Shown one piece after another: positions 18,208 through 27,292 of a stretch of 64,000 nucleotides of DNA. This stretch comes from Limisphaerales bacterium (GTDB taxonomy: Bacteria > Verrucomicrobiota > Verrucomicrobiia > Limisphaerales > UBA1096). Every line of letters starts with the position of its first letter. The stretch's first letter is position 1. The position numbers and the translations under genes were made by a program. The stretch is from contig SHAK01000004.1 of assembly GCA_004213515.1 (NCBI GenBank), forward strand, positions 46,428 to 110,427. Reading direction: 5' to 3'. The notes beneath the pieces are model-generated. The model did no database searches and had not been told where the DNA came from. It saw only the letters and a list, made by a program, of their open reading frames with translations.

Positions 18208-19311
18208 ATGAAGATCAGCAAAATCAGTGTTTATCAGGTCGACCTCCCCCTTCACGAGGGTAGTTATAACTGGTCAGGGGGAAAATCCGTTCAGGTATTT
18301 GATAGTACTGTAGTAAGTATTGAGACTGATGAAGGAATCACAGGTCACGGCGAAGTTTGTCCACTTGGCCCAGTTTATTTACCAGCATACGCCGAAGGAG
18401 CACGAGCTGGCATTAAAGTTCTAGCTTCAGCATTAATTGGAGAAGACCCTTTACAATTAGCAAAAATCAATCGTCTCATGGACACTACACTAAAAGGACA
18501 TCCATATGTAAAATCCTCTTTAGATATGGCTTGCTGGGACATTCTTGGCCAAGCAACAGGACAACCAGTATGCAATTTGCTTGGCGGCCGCTATAACGAT
18601 GATTTTCTATTGTACCGAGCTATATCTCAAGAATCACCTGAAGCAATGGCGGGCAAAGTCTCCGGTTACCGGGCAGAAGGTTATCGAAAATTCCAGCTCA
18701 AAGTCGGTGGTGACCCAGAAACCGACATTGAACGCATTCGAGCCGTATCAGCTGAATTACAACGCGGTGATGTTCTCATTGCAGATGCAAACACGGGATG
18801 GTTAATGCATCAAGCAGCACGTGTTGTGCGAGCTGTTAAGGATATCGATGTTTATATTGAGCAACCATGCGAAACATTTGAAGAGTGTTACTCTATTAGA
18901 AAATTAACCGATCACCCTTTTGTTCTCGATGAAAATATTGACGGTCTGCCAATCCTTCTCCGAGCCAATGGCATGCAGGCCATGGACGTTGTAAACATTA
19001 AGATTAGTAAATTTGGTGGACTAACAAAAGCTCGACAAGCACGCGATCTATGCGTCTCGCTTGGCATTGCGATGACTATTGAAGATAGCTGGGGTGGTGA
19101 CATAATCACTTCAGCAATTTCTCACTTAGCGCACAGCACCCCAAAAGAACTACTATTTTCCTCCACTGACTTTAACAGCTATGTAACTGTCTCTATTGCC
19201 GAAGGCGCCCCTCAACGTAAGGAAGGAAAACTAGCTGCATCCACTTCACCTGGTCTTGGAATTACTCCAAAGATGAATGCCTTAGGAGAAGCATTATTCA
19301 CTACGAAATAA
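18208..19311 (+). CDS. Enolase-superfamily enzyme (HpbD/cis-3-hydroxyproline dehydratase-like)
   Basis: A 367-residue mandelate racemase/muconate lactonizing protein. Metal ligands fall at D193 (IADANTGW), E218 (YIEQPC) and D241 (VLDEN), with catalytic lysines at K165 (FQLKVG) and K265 ([10 protein letters not shown]) and the EDSWGG segment near 292. Motif spacing and the N-terminal GSYNWSGG loop resemble 4-hydroxyproline-betaine 2-epimerase and cis-3-hydroxy-L-proline dehydratase, implying use of proline-betaine osmolytes or hydroxyproline. The exact reaction is not certain. It is divergent from the siroheme-decarboxylase-like gene (93 bp gap) and convergent with the ThuA gene. Confidence 0.8.
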   Translation: MKISKISVYQVDLPLHEGSYNWSGGKSVQVFDSTVVSIETDEGITGHGEVCPLGPVYLPAYAEGARAGIKVLASALIGEDPLQLAKINRLMDTTLKGHPYVKSSLDMACWDILGQATGQPVCNLLGGRYNDDFLLYRAISQESPEAMAGKVSGYRAEGYRKFQLKVGGDPETDIERIRAVSAELQRGDVLIADANTGWLMHQAARVVRAVKDIDVYIEQPCETFEECYSIRKLTDHPFVLDENIDGLPILLRANGMQAMDVVNIKISKFGGLTKARQARDLCVSLGIAMTIEDSWGGDIITSAISHLAHSTPKELLFSSTDFNSYVTVSIAEGAPQRKEGKLAASTSPGLGITPKMNALGEALFTTK

Positions 19312-19317
19312 TGAAAA

Positions 19318-20073
19318 TTAATCTTTAAGTTTACCGGTGACCCAGAGTAAACCTCGGGCGATCATCTTTTGAAAAACTGGATCGTCAAATGTTGCATCTG
19401 AATGTCCGTATGTAGTTCCAAATATTTTTGCTTCACCATATTGATTAGTCCATGCCACTGCGTGCTCTTTGCCGTTTCGCTCACTCTTGGATTTCGCCAA
19501 GGGCTGAGCCGATGGCCACATCTTTTCGATAATGTACAATTCATCCTTCGGAGTAATCCAGTTATCCGGCATGCCTTTCAAGATCGGATGGTTTGGTAAA
19601 ACCTTCTTAACTGGATAACGGCTCTGATGGTCGTGTCTGCGACTTGTCACACCAAGAAACTTTCGCCAGTCATCAATTTTCGCCGCACGATATGTATGCA
19701 TCGCACAATGAATCACGACAGCAGGCACCCCAGCTTTGTGGACGCTAGTAATTTTACGAATGTATTTCTCATCTACAGTGTTGGCAAAACATTCATTGTG
19801 GACAACCACATCAAATTCCTTTGCCCAATTGGGATCATCATAAAATGCAATCCGAGCACTTGTCCCGCTACCCCCTTCATTAACCACTTTCCAATCAACT
19901 TTAGCATCCTTGGCCACACCTTCTATCAGTGCTTTAGATTGATATTTATAATTATGACAACAGCCCCCAGTAACGAGCAATGCACGAATTGATTTCTGCT
20001 TATCTTCAGCCTGTGCAATTGAGACTAAAAAACTAAATGAAAAAATAAAAAATAAACGGCAAAAGAAACTCAT
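19318..20073 (-). CDS. Exported ThuA-like domain protein
   Basis: A 251-residue protein with a Sec signal peptide (ending SFLVSIAQA) and a class I glutamine-amidotransferase-like ThuA fold: ALLVTGGCCHNY, DVVVHNECFA, PAVVIHCAMHTY, and the late FGTTYGHSDATF. ThuA proteins are linked to trehalose and other sugar use and are heavily expanded, exported, in PVC bacteria; the biochemical activity is unproven. It is the last gene of the sulfatase-sulfatase-ThuA operon (68 bp after the second sulfatase). ATG 20073 is chosen because it starts the signal peptide. Confidence 0.85.
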   Translation of the reverse strand: MSFFCRLFFIFSFSFLVSIAQAEDKQKSIRALLVTGGCCHNYKYQSKALIEGVAKDAKVDWKVVNEGGSGTSARIAFYDDPNWAKEFDVVVHNECFANTVDEKYIRKITSVHKAGVPAVVIHCAMHTYRAAKIDDWRKFLGVTSRRHDHQSRYPVKKVLPNHPILKGMPDNWITPKDELYIIEKMWPSAQPLAKSKSERNGKEHAVAWTNQYGEAKIFGTTYGHSDATFDDPVFQKMIARGLLWVTGKLKD

Positions 20074-20141
20074 GATCACGAGGCAAACACTAGAGGGGCC
20101 AAAGTCTCCCGTCAACGCCGCCACTTAATTAAAAAGCTAAC

Positions 20142-21578
20142 TTACTTTCTAGGATTTTTTCCCTTAGTAGTTTTTTTACGGCGAAAATCACCTGCAAGAT
20201 TAGGACCATTATCGGAAGGCATAGATCGATGCCATTCTATGCAAGACTTGGTGTACTTAGCCACTAGATCAGGATGTTTTTCTGATAAATTATTGTTTTC
20301 GCTCAAATCATTATCCATGTCATACAACTCAGGTTCAGCCCCATCGTATTCACATAAAAACTTCCATTTACCATCCCTGACCGCAAGATCAGGGAGGTCT
20401 TTGTCTCCATAAAAAGAATCCCTATCAGGAGGACGGCGAAAATAGATTGGCGCGATCCTTGAGTCATTGCTTACCCCTAGCAAAATATTTGGCAAAGACT
20501 CTCCGTCATATTTAAAGCCTCTAGATTGCTTTATTCCAGCTACATCTAAAAGCGAAGGGGCAAGATCAATTGCGGAAAATACTGATTTGCGATTAACTTT
20601 ATTTTTCACTTTAATCAGTCCCGGGCTCCATACAACCAAGGATGAACGCACGCCTCCCTCGTACAACTGAGTTTTATAGCCGCGAAACGGTCCGGCTACA
20701 CCAGCCCCAAGCTCGGGACCATTATCAGAACAAACTAAAATAAGAGTATTATCCCGTAGTGATTTGTTATTTCTAATATAAGTAAACAACCTTCCCAACT
20801 GCTGATCCATCTCTTCCAAAACAGAAAGGTATAGTTCTCGTTTGCTATCACCCCACTTCGCAACTGGTGGCCAGAACGGACTATGCACATCATCCGGCCA
20901 AACATTAATATAAAATGATTTACTTTCCTTTGAAGCATGATCAATAAACGTTATAGCGTCATTAACAAAACCACCTGTAATTTTTGAACGTTGCATCCAT
21001 CGAACTCCTTCACCTAGCCGTTCAGCATTAATCCAAATACGGCCGGGCTTGGCTGGATCCTGCCCAGGTCTTAGTGTTTGAGGAAGTAACTTTGGCCCCA
21101 TACCTTCAAAATTAGTTAGCGACACATCAAATCCATAGTCAGTGATTGGTGGAGCGTCATCAACATCACGCTGACCTCCCATGTGCCATTTACCAAAGTG
21201 CCCGGTCGCATAACCTACTTCCTGCAATGAACGAGCCATCATAGGGGCCTTAGGATCAAGCCATTGAGCCATTCCACGTTGAATATTTCTTTTACGATTA
21301 TCAAGATAGGATGTGATGCGCCAGCGCTGTGGGTATTGTCCAGTAGAAATAGCAATTCTAGAAGGAGAACAAATCGGTGAATTTACATAAAATTGCTCGA
21401 ACCTTATTCCCTCTTTTGCCAAGCGGTCGATATGAGGTGTCTTCGCAGCTCGGTTACCAAAACATGAAAAATCACCCCACCCCATGTCATCTATAAAAAC
21501 GAGAACAATATTCGGTTTAGCCGCTCCAGTTTGGAGAGCTATAGCAAATGTAAATAGTAGCGTTAGTGTTTTTTTCAT
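20142..21578 (-). CDS. Exported type I sulfatase
   Basis: A 478-residue arylsulfatase-family enzyme, with signal peptide MKKTLTLLFTFAIALQTGAA. The formylglycine site is CSPSR (in SPICSPSRIAISTGQ); metal ligands are in VFIDDMGWGD and VCSDNGPE, and FGKWHMGG carries the substrate-side Lys/His. The activating conversion of Cys to formylglycine needs a maturase not seen in this window. It probably removes sulfate esters from algal polysaccharides in the periplasm. It starts 13 bp after the upstream sulfatase stop, so is co-transcribed. The C-terminus ends in a basic KKTTKGKNPRK tail. Confidence 0.93.
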   Translation of the reverse strand: MKKTLTLLFTFAIALQTGAAKPNIVLVFIDDMGWGDFSCFGNRAAKTPHIDRLAKEGIRFEQFYVNSPICSPSRIAISTGQYPQRWRITSYLDNRKRNIQRGMAQWLDPKAPMMARSLQEVGYATGHFGKWHMGGQRDVDDAPPITDYGFDVSLTNFEGMGPKLLPQTLRPGQDPAKPGRIWINAERLGEGVRWMQRSKITGGFVNDAITFIDHASKESKSFYINVWPDDVHSPFWPPVAKWGDSKRELYLSVLEEMDQQLGRLFTYIRNNKSLRDNTLILVCSDNGPELGAGVAGPFRGYKTQLYEGGVRSSLVVWSPGLIKVKNKVNRKSVFSAIDLAPSLLDVAGIKQSRGFKYDGESLPNILLGVSNDSRIAPIYFRRPPDRDSFYGDKDLPDLAVRDGKWKFLCEYDGAEPELYDMDNDLSENNNLSEKHPDLVAKYTKSCIEWHRSMPSDNGPNLAGDFRRKKTTKGKNPRK

Positions 21579-21591
21579 ATCTTGAAATCGC

Positions 21592-23364
21592 TTACCGAAC
21601 TTTACTGACATATGCATAAAAAGCACCCATAGGAATACCATCAGCATCGATGAACTTAGCCCATAACTCATCTCGGCCTGGCTTTAGCCTGAGTCTAAAT
21701 AAAACACTTCGGTCAGTAGACTTAATAGGCTGAATGAGTTCTTTACCAGCCAACTTAAGATATGCCTGTACTGCACGAAAAGGTTTTCCAGGTACTGCAC
21801 GAAAAGGCTTAACCCCTGGTACGTTCGCTCCAGCAACAAGTGATGCAGTGATTGCAGCTCCTGATTCTTTGGGCCATCGACGAAGTTCTACAGTGTATTC
21901 ACCCTCTGTCTTTACATCCACCGCCCAAAAGCCGGTATTGCTTGGTTTCTTCTCAGCATTACGAATATGTCGCTGATTCCATGGAGTGCTGCCATCGGCA
22001 ATCCAATCATGACAAGTAAGCACGACTGGATCAGCTAAAGGAGCATCTGCCCCTAGATATATAGCTGTAGGCTGCCCAAAAGTTGGGGATATCTCTTCCC
22101 ACCAAGCTTCATAAAAATTTTTAAGACGAGAAACTACACCAGGGTGATCACTAAAAATGTTCTTCTTTTGACCAGGATCTTCATTGATATCGTACAACTC
22201 CTTACCATTTACAAGACGCCATTGATCAGTCATGACTGAGCTTTTACGCCACTTAATTGGATCACGCACACGCTGAGAATCAGTTACAAGAATGCGGTCA
22301 GGCCAATTACTTTGCTTACCTTCTATTAAAGGCCGTATATTGATACCATCAAACTTTACTCCTTTTGGCTTAGGAACATTACAGTATTCAATTAGAGTGG
22401 GCACCACATCCACAAAAGAAGTAATCATATCTACATCGCGGCCACCGATTAGCCCCCCCTTCGGCCAATGAATAAAAAATGGCACTCGGTGACCACCATC
22501 GTACTCACTACCTTTTCGACCTCTCATACCATTGTTATGAATATTTGCACCACTAGAGGTACCATTGTCAGTGGTGAAAATGAAAATTGTATTATCAGCA
22601 AGTCCCTCCTCTTTAAGAAAAGCTCGCATTGAACCAACATTGTCATCGATATTCGCGATCATCCCGAGAAAATTGGCAATATTCACACCCTGTTTTGCGT
22701 AAGGCTTGCTATATTTTTCTGGTGCATGCATTGGCCCATGTGGAGCATTAGTACAAAGGTATACGAAGAACGGTTTATCCCTGTTTTTCTCATTTCGGAT
22801 AAACTGCTTTGCATGATCAAAAAAAACATCAGTACAAAATCCTTTTACGGGCAAAGCTTTACCATTATGAAAATAGGATCCATCAAAGTATGCATTGTCC
22901 CAATAATCTGGAGTTTGCCCTACCCCACCGCCACCGTGTCGAAGCACCTCTTGAAAACCACGATCCTCTGGACGATATGGATAATTGTCCCCTAGATGCC
23001 ACTTGCCAAACATACCGGTACGATAACCTCCATTAGCAAGAATCTGACCAATAGTAATCTCATTGTGCCGCAACATTGAACGCCCCATAATCGTATGCCA
23101 GACACCCGTACGATTCGTCCAATGACCCGTAATTAGCGCCGCACGAGTAGGCGAGCAAGTCGGAGCAACATGATAATCAGTTAATCGAATGCTATCTTCA
23201 TATAATTCATCCAAATGAGGAGTCTTAAGAACAGGATTGCCATGACAAGAAAGATCACCATATCCCTGATCATCAGTGATCACCAAAACCACATTCGGTT
23301 GCTTCTCACCATTAACGGCTAATACAAAAGCAAAGAATACCATAAATAGGTTTAATTTCTGCAT
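21592..23364 (-). CDS. Exported type I sulfatase with C-terminal extension
   Basis: A 590-residue sulfatase with an N-terminal signal peptide (MQKLNLFMVFFAFVLAVNG). The formylglycine site is CSPTR (APTCSPTRAALITGH); metal-site segments are VITDDQGYGD and FTTDNGTSSG, and FGKWHLGDN is present. After about residue 455 a beta-rich extension follows, with a short tandem repeat (PFRAV...PFRAV) that may bind carbohydrate. It is the first gene of the leftward sulfatase operon. Its motif differs from that of the downstream paralogue, so the pair may attack different sulfate positions. Confidence 0.93.
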   Translation of the reverse strand: MQKLNLFMVFFAFVLAVNGEKQPNVVLVITDDQGYGDLSCHGNPVLKTPHLDELYEDSIRLTDYHVAPTCSPTRAALITGHWTNRTGVWHTIMGRSMLRHNEITIGQILANGGYRTGMFGKWHLGDNYPYRPEDRGFQEVLRHGGGGVGQTPDYWDNAYFDGSYFHNGKALPVKGFCTDVFFDHAKQFIRNEKNRDKPFFVYLCTNAPHGPMHAPEKYSKPYAKQGVNIANFLGMIANIDDNVGSMRAFLKEEGLADNTIFIFTTDNGTSSGANIHNNGMRGRKGSEYDGGHRVPFFIHWPKGGLIGGRDVDMITSFVDVVPTLIEYCNVPKPKGVKFDGINIRPLIEGKQSNWPDRILVTDSQRVRDPIKWRKSSVMTDQWRLVNGKELYDINEDPGQKKNIFSDHPGVVSRLKNFYEAWWEEISPTFGQPTAIYLGADAPLADPVVLTCHDWIADGSTPWNQRHIRNAEKKPSNTGFWAVDVKTEGEYTVELRRWPKESGAAITASLVAGANVPGVKPFRAVPGKPFRAVQAYLKLAGKELIQPIKSTDRSVLFRLRLKPGRDELWAKFIDADGIPMGAFYAYVSKVR

Positions 23365-23543
23365 AAATAGATCAAAACAAATAAAACGACCAAAATCACC
23401 AATGGTCAACTGCCAAGATTATAAACTTATTATGTTGTCACTAGAGCAACAGAACTAATAATATTTTGGAACACAAATTAGCAATGCTTTCTTAGGAAGA
23501 TAACTAAAATCTTTAGATAGAGTGGTCGTAACTTTAGTTTAAC

Positions 23544-23563
23544 TAATGTTCACGGTAACATTA
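23544..23563. repeat. Inverted repeat upstream of the pseudopilin gene
   Basis: TAATGTT and AACATTA form a perfect 7-bp inverted repeat with a 6-nt spacer, 25 bp before the ATG at 23589 in the 224-bp gap between the divergent sulfatase and pseudopilin genes. It could be an operator; nothing else is recognisable in this gap. Confidence 0.3.
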
Positions 23564-23588
23564 AATGATCGTTTGATTGTAAAACAAT

Positions 23589-24317
23589 ATGAAAAAAAGT
23601 ATTCACGGTTTCACACTAATTGAGTTGCTTGTGGTCATAGCCATAATCGCAATACTTGCTAGCTTACTGCTGCCGGCTTTAGCTAAATCTAAAAGCAAAG
23701 CAAAACAGACAGTATGCATGAGCAATCAAAAACAACTTGGCCTCTCAACCGCCATGTATGCAGAAGACTTCGATGGGGAGTTTCCAAAATCACTTGCTGG
23801 ATCAACTCAAGCTCATGCAAACTGGCTTGTAGTGATGCGAAAAGTTGGATATCTAAGCACAATGGAATTGTTCTCTGATCCAGCTGACACAGAAGGCCCA
23901 TCAAATGAATTCAAACATCGAAAACGGCGCATCGTTTTTGATAAGGAAAGTAGAGATGTAGTTTTTTCTTATGGAGCTAATGAACAGATTGTAGGACCCG
24001 CAAATATTAAACACGGAAATTCCAATCAAGTACCGGAGCCAGATAAAATCATGTTCTTTGGTTGTGCCAACTATATGGTCGTTCCCTTTTGGGACCATGA
24101 GCGAATGTATAATGCTAGCGGCCCAAGGCCTGCCGGATCAACACAAAACCCCCCAAATTTGCTGTATGCCCGACACAATTCTGGCAACGGACGTTTAGTA
24201 GGGCCACAAAGTAAAGGTGGGAGTAATATAACTTATGCAGATCTACATTATGAATTTCAAAATCAATACCATATCAATAAAAAACTCTGGTGGTACAAAG
24301 ACCACAAGCCACTTTAA
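23589..24317 (+). CDS. Type II secretion-like pseudopilin
   Basis: A 242-residue protein with a short basic leader and the prepilin peptidase site G|FTLIE, followed by the 20-residue hydrophobic helix typical of PVC pseudopilins ([19 protein letters not shown]). The remainder is a globular exported domain with conserved [19 protein letters not shown], resembling the DUF1559/prepilin-like proteins of Verrucomicrobia. Near the end ARHNSG...[10 protein letters not shown] is a variant of the H-x9-DG pattern. It is a single-gene unit. These proteins occur in dozens of copies per PVC genome, and whether each enters a pilus or secretion machine is unknown. Confidence 0.88.
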   Translation: MKKSIHGFTLIELLVVIAIIAILASLLLPALAKSKSKAKQTVCMSNQKQLGLSTAMYAEDFDGEFPKSLAGSTQAHANWLVVMRKVGYLSTMELFSDPADTEGPSNEFKHRKRRIVFDKESRDVVFSYGANEQIVGPANIKHGNSNQVPEPDKIMFFGCANYMVVPFWDHERMYNASGPRPAGSTQNPPNLLYARHNSGNGRLVGPQSKGGSNITYADLHYEFQNQYHINKKLWWYKDHKPL

Positions 24318-24377
24318 TTTAACAGCTTGAACAATATAATCTCAGCTTCAATAACTGACAAATTTAACTGAATTGCA

Positions 24378-24404
24378 AAAAAAGAACGGGCTCAAAATTG
24401 AGCT
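24378..24404 (-). terminator. Intrinsic terminator after the TIM-barrel gene
   Basis: On the minus strand, a 6-bp stem (24399-24404 with 24391-24396, 2-nt loop) plus flanking G/C and then, 6 nt later, seven T (24378-24384). A second small palindrome (24411-24425) sits between it and the stop. The stem is short, so confidence is moderate. Confidence 0.5.
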
Positions 24405-24434
24405 CGGATACATTAGTAATGTATTAAATAACGT

Positions 24435-25361
24435 TCAGCCTTTACCGAGTAGGTATTTATCCATTCGATCGTGAACCTCTTTAATTCTCGATCGGTCCCC
24501 TCCTCCAACCTCCGCAGTCGACCAACCAGTAAACTCAATTTCTTTAAGCGCTTTTCGAACATCAGGCCAATCAACATCACCATCACCAATCTTACAAAAG
24601 CTATTTGATTTACCCCAATCCTTAACATCCAATTTAACAATTCGCTTACCCAAGGTTCTTATCCACTCAGCAGGCTTTCCAAAACGTTGATGATTACCTA
24701 TATCAAAATAACTACCTACCCATGGGCTATTGATCTCATCGAGATACTTTGCCAACAGGTCAGCTGACTGTTTTTCATCACCTTTAGGATCATAAAGAAA
24801 ACCGTTCCAAACATTTTCAATGAGTATATGAATGCCTAATCGAGCAGCCATTGGAATCGCTAAATGAATCTGCTGAATAGAACGTTCCCATACTTGTTCA
24901 TGATTTTCATTTTTTGCATCTCGAACAGCTCCAGGTACCAGTAAAACCGCCGAACCGCCCACTTTACTAGTATCACGAAGCGCGGTTTTCAAACCCTGCA
25001 AACCCTTGGCACGCGTAGCTTCGTCTGGCGATGAGAGACGAGTTCCCCAGTGAATAGAGTCAACGACGCCATGAATAGGAAATTCCGTTTCTCTGCTTGC
25101 TGATAAGGCTTCATCCTTATTGACTCCACCAGGACTGTTTAATTCAACACCATCGTATCCGATCTCCTTTAATATTTTGAATTTTTCAACTATTGAAATT
25201 TTCTCTCCAAACATACCAAACTTAATGGACTTAAGTATACGTCCGAAAGGTTTACTAGATTGTGCTCTGACAAATCCTGGCAGAACCGCTGCAGTTGCAG
25301 TTGCAGCTAATCCCAAACTACTGGCTTTCCCAAATTCTCTCCGATTCAACTTGTAAGACAT
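24435..25361 (-). CDS. Tat-exported sugar phosphate isomerase/epimerase
   Basis: A 308-residue TIM-barrel protein with a twin-arginine signal (NRREFGKASSLGLAATATAA, cleavage near GFVRAQ). Family residues are visible: Glu in ILIENVWNGF, Asp in GSYFDIGNHQ, KLDVKDWG, and Glu in STAEVGGGD. It starts 4 bp after the Tat-exported Gfo/Idh gene, so together they form an exported sugar-modifying pair. Tat export suits a cofactor-loaded partner folded in the cytoplasm. The substrate is unknown. Confidence 0.87.
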   Translation of the reverse strand: MSYKLNRREFGKASSLGLAATATAAVLPGFVRAQSSKPFGRILKSIKFGMFGEKISIVEKFKILKEIGYDGVELNSPGGVNKDEALSASRETEFPIHGVVDSIHWGTRLSSPDEATRAKGLQGLKTALRDTSKVGGSAVLLVPGAVRDAKNENHEQVWERSIQQIHLAIPMAARLGIHILIENVWNGFLYDPKGDEKQSADLLAKYLDEINSPWVGSYFDIGNHQRFGKPAEWIRTLGKRIVKLDVKDWGKSNSFCKIGDGDVDWPDVRKALKEIEFTGWSTAEVGGGDRSRIKEVHDRMDKYLLGKG

Positions 25362-25365
25362 AATA

Positions 25366-26667
25366 TTAGATAAATGGAGTGATCCCAGGTTGTGCCAAAG
25401 GAGGCGGAGTATGTTTACCAGTTTTCCAGTTCATATCCTTTGGAAAACGATCCTCTTTAGAGTTAAGAGCCTGTTCGTAAGTGATCTCCTTACCGGTATA
25501 AGCGGCCGTCCTGCCCATGATTGCCATCATAGTACTTAAAGCCATTCTTTCACCGTTATTGATCGGTTTGCCATCACGAATCGATTTAAAAAGTTCATTG
25601 TGCTCCACCTGATACATATTCTCGCGCTTACCGTCATAAGTCCAACGCCCCTTGGCATTCTCAACATAAATACCACGAGCAATATCTCCTCGCCCTTTTG
25701 TTCCAATTAAATAATCACTGTTCTCATTATGACAACGACGCTGTTGACGCTGTGCCATATAAGCTCGAACACCTTTTGGATAAAGATAGTTCACCTCAAT
25801 ATGATCAAAAATATTTCCACTATTGTTTGGAATTCCGCGCCCTCCAACTGCAGTACAACTAATTGGAGGGGTATCACGCATCGCCCAAGCAATCTTGTCT
25901 ACACTATGTACTGCCTGTTCGACCAAGCCATCGCCACCAAGCCAAGCAAAATTATACCAGTTTCGAACCTGCCATTCTATATCACTCCAATTCGAATTAC
26001 GTTTTGAATCTGGCTGCATCGGCTTTACTGGACCGGTTAGATAAGTCGCATATATTGATTGAACATCTCCAATCTCACCACCAAGTATTCTGTCATAAAA
26101 AGCACGACGCTCATGGTCATATCTCCAACAAAAACCTGCAACAATTGCTAAATTTTTCTGCTTAGAAATTTTTACCGAATCCAAAATAGAGCGAACTCCC
26201 GGCGCATCAGTAGCCATTGGTTTCTCAATAAAGCAGTGTTTTCCGGACTCAACTACCGCTCGAAAATGCAAAGGGCGAAATCCTGGAGGGGTAGCCAAAA
26301 TTACCAAATCAACATCACTATCAATAAGCTTTTGATAAGAATCCAAACCTACAAATTGATGCGGCACATCAACCTTTTTTTCGTGCTGCTTCTTCAGAAT
26401 ATTAACCGCTCGATCGACCTTATCTGGAAAAACATCTGCAACGGCTGTCAACTTAACATTTTCATCTGCTGTTAGTGCCTGGTTAGCTGCCCCAGTTCCA
26501 CGGCCACCACAACCAACAAGCCCAACTCGTATTGTATCACTGTTTTGCCCGTAGGCACTACTACGAGCAATAAAGTTAAGTGAAGCCGCACTAGCCACAG
26601 CAGCTGTTGATGAAGTCTTTAGAAAGTCTCTTCTACTCGAATCTCCTATAGGTTTTAGTTTACTCAT
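25366..26667 (-). CDS. Tat-exported Gfo/Idh/MocA oxidoreductase
   Basis: A 433-residue dehydrogenase with a twin-arginine signal (SSRRDFLKTSSTAAVASAAS). The Rossmann motif is GLVGCGGRGTGAAN, the catalytic Lys is in FIEKPMATD, and the distal active-site segment is GGDGLVEQAVHSVDKIAW. The PVC-type C-terminus (MALSTMMAIMGRTAAYTGKEIT) is present. Exported NAD-dependent enzymes of this kind usually carry a tightly bound cofactor, as in glucose-fructose oxidoreductase. It is first in a two-gene operon with the TIM-barrel protein. Confidence 0.9.
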   Translation of the reverse strand: MSKLKPIGDSSRRDFLKTSSTAAVASAASLNFIARSSAYGQNSDTIRVGLVGCGGRGTGAANQALTADENVKLTAVADVFPDKVDRAVNILKKQHEKKVDVPHQFVGLDSYQKLIDSDVDLVILATPPGFRPLHFRAVVESGKHCFIEKPMATDAPGVRSILDSVKISKQKNLAIVAGFCWRYDHERRAFYDRILGGEIGDVQSIYATYLTGPVKPMQPDSKRNSNWSDIEWQVRNWYNFAWLGGDGLVEQAVHSVDKIAWAMRDTPPISCTAVGGRGIPNNSGNIFDHIEVNYLYPKGVRAYMAQRQQRRCHNENSDYLIGTKGRGDIARGIYVENAKGRWTYDGKRENMYQVEHNELFKSIRDGKPINNGERMALSTMMAIMGRTAAYTGKEITYEQALNSKEDRFPKDMNWKTGKHTPPPLAQPGITPFI

Positions 26668-26727
26668 AGCTAAATGATTAAGAAAAAAATTTTACGCCTT
26701 CAATTTAACAAGTGCAAGCCACTATAA

Positions 26728-26757
26728 ATATAAAAGACGGACTTAAAAGCCCGTCTT
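26728..26757 (-). terminator. Intrinsic terminator after the NIPSNAP gene
   Basis: A hairpin with 11 or more pairs including one G-T wobble (arms 26734-26744 and 26747-26757), followed on the minus strand by a T-rich TTTATATTT. It lies 20 bp after the NIPSNAP stop codon. Confidence 0.7.
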
Positions 26758-26777
26758 AATTTCAAATTTGTTTTAAC

Positions 26778-27197
26778 TTACTTGATTGCTGAGAAATCTG
26801 TTCCTTTCAAAAAAACATTCTCTATTTTTTTTACCAAACGACCATCCTTAATAGACGCCTTGTAGGCAGCCTTCCAATCAGGATCATTTAAAAAACCTTT
26901 CCAAGACTTCTCCCTCGCCTCCTTGCTAGAATAAGCTAAAATATAGACTAACTTATTATCTTTGTTGTCTGTCGGAACCCAATAACCAATGTTAGTCATT
27001 CCATGTTTCTTAAATAATTCGACAGTATAATCTCTAAAACGTGCATTTAATTCTTTAAGCTTTCCTTCATTTGCAAAGTAGGTACGCATTTCAAAAACTC
27101 GGCCCTTATCTTCTGCCTGAACAGATTCTAAACCGAAAACCGAGCTGACAATTAAAGCAGCTAACAATAAAATATACTTATTTTTTTTAATTAACAT
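26778..27197 (-). CDS. Exported NIPSNAP-family protein
   Basis: A 139-residue protein with a Sec signal peptide (MLIKKNKYILLLAALIVSSV..., cleavage near SVQA) and one dimeric alpha-beta-barrel NIPSNAP domain: VFEMRTYFANEGKLKELNARF, then IGYWVPTDNKDNKLVYILAY and WKGFLNDPDWKAAYK. Its function in bacteria is not established; exported copies are common in PVC genomes near sugar oxidoreductases, as here. It is monocistronic, with its own terminator. Confidence 0.88.
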   Translation of the reverse strand: MLIKKNKYILLLAALIVSSVFGLESVQAEDKGRVFEMRTYFANEGKLKELNARFRDYTVELFKKHGMTNIGYWVPTDNKDNKLVYILAYSSKEAREKSWKGFLNDPDWKAAYKASIKDGRLVKKIENVFLKGTDFSAIK

Positions 27198-27292
27198 ATC
27201 TTAAAATTTTAAAGTTCATAAACACAATATATTCAAAAAATTCAATCAAAGTTCACCACTTCATATAACGAAGGGCTGACTGCAATAGCCAT

